Position numbers and translations under genes: made by a program
Shown here: piece by piece, positions 31,392-35,685 of the stretch
Layout of the letters: each line of letters opens with the position of its first letter
How positions within the stretch are numbered: position 1 is the stretch's first letter
From: Bacteroidota bacterium
Lineage (GTDB): Bacteria; Bacteroidota; Ignavibacteria; Ignavibacteriales; Melioribacteraceae
Assembly: GCA_021801605.1 (NCBI GenBank)
Contig: JAJYXU010000025.1
Span: 1-35,685, forward strand
Direction: 5' to 3'
Length of the DNA: 35,685 bases
The notes under the pieces: generated by a model
The model's input: the letters and a program-made list of their open reading frames with translations, nothing else
Told to the model about the DNA's origin: nothing
The model's database searches: none

Positions 31392-32474
31392 TTGAAAATC
31401 GATAAGATTGCAATAATAGGTCTGGGATTAATCGGCGGTTCAATTGCTAAATCAATTAGAAGTTTTTCTTCCAACCATAAGATTAGCGCTTTTGATAATC
31501 CCGAGATTCTTGAAAAAGCATTTCAACAAAATGTCATTGATCAAAAATTATCTTCATTTGAAGACGCTCTTGAATCCGACCTGATCTTTATTTGTCTTCC
31601 GGTAGATTCTTCAATCACTGTATTTGAAAAGCTTGCCGGTAGAATTAAATCCGGTCAAATTCTTACCGATGTATGTGGGGTGAAATCTATCTTTCAAGAA
31701 ATTTGGGATTCCGAAGAGAGAAAAGGTTTTTATATCGGAGGACATCCAATGACCGGAAAAGAAAAAAGCGGTTTTGAAAATTCTGATCCTATCTTATTCG
31801 AAAACTGTGTTTACATTTTGAATGAATCGGCAACTGAACTGCAAGTAATTGATTCATTCACAGAGATTATACATCAGCTTGGTGCAAAAATTACGTTTCT
31901 TAATCCAAAGGTGCATGATATAATTGTTGCATCGGTCAGTCATCTTCCTCAATTGGTTTCGGTTTCGTTAATCAATTCGGCAAATTTCAGAGAGAGTGCA
32001 ATAAACTTTTTCGATTACGCCGCGGGCGGTTTTAGAGATATGACCCGGATTGCTTCCAGTGAATTTAGAATCTGGGAACCGATCATCAGACTGAATAAAA
32101 AAAATATTATTCAAGCGATTGATAATTTTATTTCGGACCTGGAACAGATAAAAAAATCTATATCTAAAGAAGATTACAAAAAGCTTTCCGAAAAATTTGA
32201 GAGTGCACGAGTAAAACGGGATGAGATCCCAAAATCGAACAAAGGATTCATCCATCAAATCTATGATGTTTTTGTATTTGTGAAAGATGAGCCTGGAGTG
32301 ATAAGTAAAATTTCCACAGCACTTTTTGAAAATAAGATTAACATCAAAGACATCGAACTTCTAAAAATCCGCGAAGGATCCGGTGGTACATTTAGAATTG
32401 CATTTGAAAGCGAAGATGACGCCGACAAAGCTACGAAAGTAATTGAGAAGATTGGGTTTTCAACAAAGATTTGA
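31392..32474 (+). CDS. tyrA: Prephenate dehydrogenase with C-terminal ACT domain
   Basis: 360 residues. Rossmann motif IAIIGLGLIGGSIAKSI, DVCGVKSI and the active-site GGHPMTGKEKSGFENSD are typical of TyrA. The helical middle domain contains SHLPQLVSVSLI and AAGGFRDMTRIASSE. A C-terminal ACT domain starts near residue 290 (YDVFVFVKDEPGVISKISTA), the site of tyrosine feedback inhibition in related enzymes. It converts prephenate to 4-hydroxyphenylpyruvate with NAD+. It starts at TTG immediately after the DAHP synthase stop, giving an aromatic-pathway pair. Confidence 0.93.
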   Translation: MKIDKIAIIGLGLIGGSIAKSIRSFSSNHKISAFDNPEILEKAFQQNVIDQKLSSFEDALESDLIFICLPVDSSITVFEKLAGRIKSGQILTDVCGVKSIFQEIWDSEERKGFYIGGHPMTGKEKSGFENSDPILFENCVYILNESATELQVIDSFTEIIHQLGAKITFLNPKVHDIIVASVSHLPQLVSVSLINSANFRESAINFFDYAAGGFRDMTRIASSEFRIWEPIIRLNKKNIIQAIDNFISDLEQIKKSISKEDYKKLSEKFESARVKRDEIPKSNKGFIHQIYDVFVFVKDEPGVISKISTALFENKINIKDIELLKIREGSGGTFRIAFESEDDADKATKVIEKIGFSTKI

Positions 32475-32502
32475 ACTGAAGAGCAATTAGGAAATCGGAA
32501 TT

Positions 32503-32745
32503 ATGATTTTAGAAATGCGAAGCGCTTGTTTTGCTTTTCATTCTTTCACAGCTTACGTTGAATGGGATCCTGAAACAAAATTATACGTTGGTATTATTCC
32601 CGGTGCACACACTCAAGGTGCTACACTTGACGAATTGAATGCAAATCTTAAAGAAGTACTTTCACTTTGCTTGGAAGAAAATAAAGAAGAAGTAAACTAC
32701 CTACCACATTTTGTAGGCTTACAACAAATAGAGATTGCAGTGTGA
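32503..32745 (+). CDS. HicB-family antitoxin
   Basis: 80 residues. The HicB core is FTAYVEWDPETKLYVGIIPG, then HTQGATLDELNANLKEVLSL and CLEEN. Residues 1-14 (MILEMRSACFAFHS) precede the usual HicB start and look atypical, so the native start may have been lost or moved. No C-terminal helix-turn-helix or ribbon-helix-helix DNA-binding domain is present, as in the short HicB class. The final TGA overlaps the GTG start of the hicA-like gene. Confidence 0.82.
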   Translation: MILEMRSACFAFHSFTAYVEWDPETKLYVGIIPGAHTQGATLDELNANLKEVLSLCLEENKEEVNYLPHFVGLQQIEIAV

Positions 32746-33047
32746 CGAAACTTCCAATAATTAATTTTAAGAGCATGGGTTCAGTCCTTCGCAATCTTGG
32801 TTTCTCAGCAATTCGACAAAAAGGAAGTCATCTGTTTTATAAACATGCAGACGGAAAAACAACTACTGTCCCTAACCATCCGAATCGCGATCTTGCCCGC
32901 CCATTAATTCGTGAAATACTTAGAGAGATAGAAATTTCTGTAGAAGAGTTTAGAAATCTTATTAATAAGTCATCTTACATACAAGTTATTATAATTCTTA
33001 ATCTTGCACTTACTCGTGATCTTCATCCAATGGAAAATCCGAAATAG
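32742..33047 (+). CDS. HicA-family toxin with an extended C-terminal tail
   Basis: 101 residues; HicA is normally 60-85. It starts at GTG 32742 overlapping the antitoxin stop. The catalytic His is His30 in RQKGSHLFYKH, and TTTVPNHPNRDLARPLIREI follows, as in other HicA mRNA interferases. The native domain should end near VEEFRNLINK. Residues from about 85 (LNLALTRDLHPMENPK) are encoded by one arm of an inverted repeat at 32995-33081, and the stop (TAG 33045-33047) lies at the other arm's edge. The tail is probably a recent addition. Confidence 0.83.
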   Translation: MTKLPIINFKSMGSVLRNLGFSAIRQKGSHLFYKHADGKTTTVPNHPNRDLARPLIREILREIEISVEEFRNLINKSSYIQVIIILNLALTRDLHPMENPK

Positions 33048-33081
33048 AGCAAGATCATGAGCACGATTAAGATCAAGATCA
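32995..33081. repeat. Imperfect inverted repeat of the AAGATC/AAGAGC family at the 3' end of hicA
   Basis: Left arm 32995-33023 (TTCTTAATCTTGCACTTAC, then CGTGATCTT) pairs imperfectly, with a small gap, with the right arm 33046-33081 (AGAGCAAGATCATGAGC, then GATTAAGATCAAGATCA). It resembles the repeats at 9190 and 11051 in composition. It may double as a transcription terminator. Confidence 0.65.
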
Positions 33082-33190
33082 CTTATACAAATAAATATTG
33101 CGTAAGGTGAATTAACCGTCAATCACTACGGAAACAATTTATTGTTTTTTATTGTTTGGCTTTTTGATAAATTAGTCATGGATTTATGTT

Positions 33191-33373
33191 ATGAAAATAA
33201 AAACTGATCATCTAAAATTTTTTGTATTGATAGTTTGCCTGCTTTTTATTGGAATAGATTTATTCAAAACTATCTCGACTGTATATGAACTTTTAAGAAT
33301 TATTTTTTATGGCATAGCTATCAACATAATATCAGATTATATTACACGTGGAAAGAAAAGAGGTAGAAAATGA
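33191..33373 (+). CDS. Tiny membrane protein, function unknown
   Basis: 60 residues, not recognised. It has two hydrophobic stretches, about 9-26 (KFFVLIVCLLFIGIDLF) and 34-49 (LLRIIFYGIAINIISDY), and a strongly basic tail (TRGKKRGRK). It overlaps the next tiny gene by 4 bases (ATGA at 33370-33373), which supports translation of both. It could be a small inner-membrane regulator or part of a phage-like or plasmid-like pair; nothing decides. Confidence 0.55.
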   Translation: MKIKTDHLKFFVLIVCLLFIGIDLFKTISTVYELLRIIFYGIAINIISDYITRGKKRGRK

Positions 33374-33573
33374 ATACAAGCGATTTAATCACTATCATAT
33401 TTGGAGTAGTAATTATTCCTTCATATGTTTTTTATTTATACCTTCGAAAAAAAGAATTAGAAGAAGAAAATGAAGAAATGCAAACAAGTCGAAAAATTCT
33501 TTCAGCATTAAAAGAATATGCAAAACAACAGCCGGATTTTGCCAGGATATTAAATAAATTCGGTTTATTGTAA
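33370..33573 (+). CDS. Tiny single-helix membrane protein with coiled-coil tail
   Basis: 67 residues, not recognised. One N-terminal membrane helix (TIIFGVVIIPSYVFYLYL) is followed by a charged coiled-coil-like stretch (RKKELEEENEEMQTSRKIL) and a helical end (YAKQQPDFARILNKFGLL). An AGAGGTAG ribosome-binding site lies in the preceding gene. The overlap with that gene suggests a two-gene unit. Bitopic topology with a cytoplasmic tail is likely. Confidence 0.55.
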   Translation: MNTSDLITIIFGVVIIPSYVFYLYLRKKELEEENEEMQTSRKILSALKEYAKQQPDFARILNKFGLL

Positions 33574-33585
33574 GAACAAATAAAT

Positions 33586-35145
33586 TCAAGACTTGCTTAG
33601 GTATTTCATAACTGCTTCAGCGCATCGCTCGCCATCAATCGCAGCAGAGACAATTCCGCCCGCGTATCCTGCGCCTTCACCGCACGGGAACAATCCTTCA
33701 ACTTCAACATGCATTAGAGTTTCGTTATTGCGCGGAATTCTGATTGGTGAACTTGTGCGTGTTTCGGCAGCAAGAATCTGAGCTTCTTCGGTGAAATATC
33801 CTTTCATCTTTTTATCAAAGATGAGTAAACTTTTTCTTAATCCTTCTGCAATTTTCTTTGGGAGAATTTCATGAAGCGGCGAACTGATTGTTCCGGGAAT
33901 GTATGAGGTATCAGGAAGTGTCTTTGATATTTCTCGTTTAACAAAATCGGTAATCCGTTGTGCCGGTGCTCGTTGTGTTCTTCCACCAGCTTCAAATGCA
34001 ATTCGCTCAATCTCTTTTTGAAATTCTAATCCGGCAAATACTCCGTATGTTTTAAAATCAATCCAGTCTTTTTCATCTACAGAAACTACCAATCCGGAAT
34101 TGGCGAATGGAGAATCGCGTCTTGAAACACTCATACCATTCAAGACAAGTTCATTTGGTCCGGTTGATGCAGGAATGATTATTCCTCCGGGACACATGCA
34201 AAAAGAATAAACACCCCGGTCATCTACTTGACAGGTTAAATTGTAACTCGATGCAGGTAAGTTTGAATTCCGTTCAGTTGTATGATACTGGATTTCATCA
34301 ATTAACTTTTGCGGATGTTCGATACGGACTCCCATAGCAAACGGTTTCGATTCTATTTTTATCTTATAACTGTCCAACAAATAATAAATATCCCGTGCAG
34401 AATGTCCTGTTGCTACGATTAAAGAATCGCCGATGAATTCTTTCTCTCCATTAACAACAACACCTTTTATTTTGTCTTCATCACGGATAAAATCCGTCAC
34501 TCGTGATTCAAAGTGAATCTCACCGCCGCAATCTAAAATTGTTTTGCGGATTGCACTCACAACTTGAGGTAATATGTTAGAACCGATATGAGGATGAGCA
34601 TCAATTAAAATTTCTTTCGGTGAACCGTGCTGAACGAGTATGTTCAATATCCGGTTAACATCACCGCGTTTGGTAGAACGTGTATAAAGTTTTCCGTCGC
34701 TATATGTGCCGGCACCACCCTCTCCAAAACAATAATTTGAATCCGGATTAACTTTGCCGAACTGCTGAATTTCTCTTAAATCTCTTCTTCGAGTCTGTAC
34801 ATCTTTACCTCGTTCAAAAATAATTGGTTTAATCCCTAACTCGATCAATCGTAAAGCAGCAAACATCCCCGCCGGACCCATTCCAACAATCAAAACTTGC
34901 TTACCGTTTTTGATATATGAAAAATTAATTGGAGAAAAAATATCTGACGGCTCTTCGTTTAAATAAACAATTGCTTTTGCTCTATATATAGGTTTCCGAC
35001 TGCGTGCATCTACAGAACGGCGTATGATTTGAACAGCGGTTATCTCTTCAATATTGAGTTTCAGCTTTTGAGCGGCGAGTTTTTTTTGGTAAGTGTAATC
35101 GTTTATAAAATCGGGTTGTATTACTAATTCAATTTCTTTTTTCAT
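33586..35145 (-). CDS. FAD-dependent dehydrogenase of the COG2509 family
   Basis: 519 residues. The N-terminal alpha/beta domain (about 1-75: MKKEIELVIQPDFINDYTYQ, AVQIIRRSVDARSRKP) is typical of COG2509. The FAD motif VLIVGMGPAGMFAALRLIEL follows near residue 85, then FGEGGAGTYSDGKLYTRST, LIVATGHSARDIYYLL and the C-terminal VEGLFPCGEGAGYAGGIVSA. The role of this family is undetermined; the fold is like BaiN/HI0933 flavoproteins. Convergent with the tiny membrane genes, 12 bases apart. It stands alone on its strand at the window's right. Confidence 0.85.
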   Translation of the reverse strand: MKKEIELVIQPDFINDYTYQKKLAAQKLKLNIEEITAVQIIRRSVDARSRKPIYRAKAIVYLNEEPSDIFSPINFSYIKNGKQVLIVGMGPAGMFAALRLIELGIKPIIFERGKDVQTRRRDLREIQQFGKVNPDSNYCFGEGGAGTYSDGKLYTRSTKRGDVNRILNILVQHGSPKEILIDAHPHIGSNILPQVVSAIRKTILDCGGEIHFESRVTDFIRDEDKIKGVVVNGEKEFIGDSLIVATGHSARDIYYLLDSYKIKIESKPFAMGVRIEHPQKLIDEIQYHTTERNSNLPASSYNLTCQVDDRGVYSFCMCPGGIIIPASTGPNELVLNGMSVSRRDSPFANSGLVVSVDEKDWIDFKTYGVFAGLEFQKEIERIAFEAGGRTQRAPAQRITDFVKREISKTLPDTSYIPGTISSPLHEILPKKIAEGLRKSLLIFDKKMKGYFTEEAQILAAETRTSSPIRIPRNNETLMHVEVEGLFPCGEGAGYAGGIVSAAIDGERCAEAVMKYLSKS

Positions 35146-35205
35146 GTCGTCCTCTGTTTTGAGGAATTTTTTTTGAATTCAGAGTGATGAACGTAGAGTG
35201 CAGAG

Positions 35206-35345
35206 TTATATACCTCTTGCAGTTTTTATACTGCTTGTTAATAAACGTTCTATTTCATCACAATCTGTAATTAAACTTATGAATTCCTTTGCATTTATTC
35301 CAAGATTACTTAAAATAGATGATAGAACAGTTGTAAGGTAATAAA
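35206..35345 (-). pseudogene. C-terminal relic resembling a four-helix-bundle (S23/IVS-type) protein
   Basis: The reverse strand ends with TDCDEIERLLTSSIKTARGI and a TAA at 35206-35208. That is the usual ending of four-helix-bundle proteins related to the 23S rRNA intervening-sequence protein (E-[IL]-x-x-[IL]-L-[TN]-x-[SI]-I-K-[TN]-A). No full-length frame extends upstream; the remainder of the gene is absent or too decayed. Apart from this relic and the end palindrome, 35146-35624 shows no gene. Confidence 0.45.
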
Positions 35346-35591
35346 AGAGAAGGAGATATAGAAAATAGCGAGTTTGCGTCACGGATTACGGAACTAAAAG
35401 AGGATATCAGATTAAGGCACACAGAAACTTATTTTGACATTTACTAGCACTTTCCTGAGTTTAGATCATATACATATTGCAGATGGAGTCATAATCATAG
35501 GATAAAAAAACCTTTAGAAGTCTGTAATGCAATTTTACAAAACAAAAATTGGCTTTATAATTACTAACTGAAGTTACGCAAAGTAAAAAAA

Positions 35592-35664
35592 CATAAGCAA
35601 AATAAGGGGTTATATTAGTGTATCATGAAAAAACTAATATATCAAACCGCCTTATTCGCTTATG
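35592..35664. repeat. Long imperfect palindrome around a possible start codon
   Basis: Outer arms CATAAGCAAAATAAGG (35592-35607) and CCTTATTCGCTTATG (35650-35664) are complementary apart from one or two positions. Inner arms ATATTAGT (35612-35619) and ACTAATAT (35633-35640) are perfect. GGTT/AACC pairs lie between. The loop is 13 bases (35620-35632) and contains an ATG at 35625. Stem of about 28 base pairs. Confidence 0.8.
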
Positions 35665-35685
35665 TGAATACAATCTGTTTTAGAA
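35625..35685 (+). other. Possible start of an unidentified gene cut by the window edge
   Basis: ATG at 35625 opens a frame to the edge (MKKLIYQTALFAYVNTICFR). Only 20 residues are available and no family is recognised. The upstream palindrome could be part of an insertion-sequence end or a hairpin controlling translation of this gene. Too short to call a gene with confidence. Confidence 0.25.

Noticed and set aside
35206-35382. Complete small membrane protein from GTG near 35380
   Set aside because: The upstream half reads as low-complexity hydrophobic sequence and only the C-terminal part matches a known family ending, so a relic is more likely.

Overview
The window is AT-rich bacterial DNA from a member of the Bacteroidota/Chlorobi group, most likely Ignavibacteria. 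The main evidence is a protein ending in a type IX secretion (T9SS) type A sorting domain with the NYPNPFNPST motif, a T9SS plug-domain (DUF5103) protein, an LptD-like outer-membrane protein, weak or absent Shine-Dalgarno sites before many genes, and many short palindromic repeats between genes. No rRNA, tRNA, CRISPR array or intact insertion sequence was recognised.

Layout. 1-1200 (-) is the N-terminal part of a SpmA/SpmB-like membrane protein cut by the window edge. 1309-2070 (+) is a nitrilase-superfamily omega-amidase, followed by a hairpin repeat array. 2335-9063 (-) is a compact six-gene envelope operon, in transcription order: small conserved protein, T9SS plug-domain protein, Gfo/Idh/MocA oxidoreductase, LEA14-like lipoprotein, ROK sugar kinase, LptD-like protein. 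9224-11025 holds a DUF4097 gene relic and the operon crcB (fluoride channel), DUF190, PAP2 phosphatase, bracketed by inverted repeats. 11212-11790 is a DUF433/DUF5615 toxin-antitoxin (TA) pair whose toxin is frameshifted. 11948-14319 encodes the two subunits of an NfnAB-type flavin-based transhydrogenase. 14473-18149 (-) carries a membrane protein, a T9SS-secreted sugar-binding-like protein, a 57-residue zinc-ribbon protein and a CsgG-like protein.

18402-20467 is a small TA island with three pairs, mixed with repeats and gene relics. 20525-26719 (-) is a three-gene operon: a 1218-residue GH13 alpha-amylase-family protein, a 347-residue protein with a faint sigma-factor-like N-terminus, and a membrane protein with an anti-sigma-type zinc motif inside and FG-GAP-like repeats outside. 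27068-32474 (+) holds mutS, a DUF1684 lipoprotein, DAHP synthase and prephenate dehydrogenase (aromatic amino-acid synthesis). 32503-33573 has a hicBA TA pair and two tiny membrane proteins. 33586-35145 (-) is a COG2509 FAD-dependent dehydrogenase. The last 500 bases hold a gene relic and a long palindrome around a possible gene start.

The clearest unusual theme is repeat DNA in contact with coding DNA. An 87-base palindromic repeat family occurs three times, and one copy supplies the first 24 residues and half the signal peptide of a lipoprotein. Another repeat supplies the C-terminal tail of HicA, and a third contains the stop codon of a DUF2283 protein. The best candidate for an undescribed system is the GH13 / sigma-like / zinc-FG-GAP operon.
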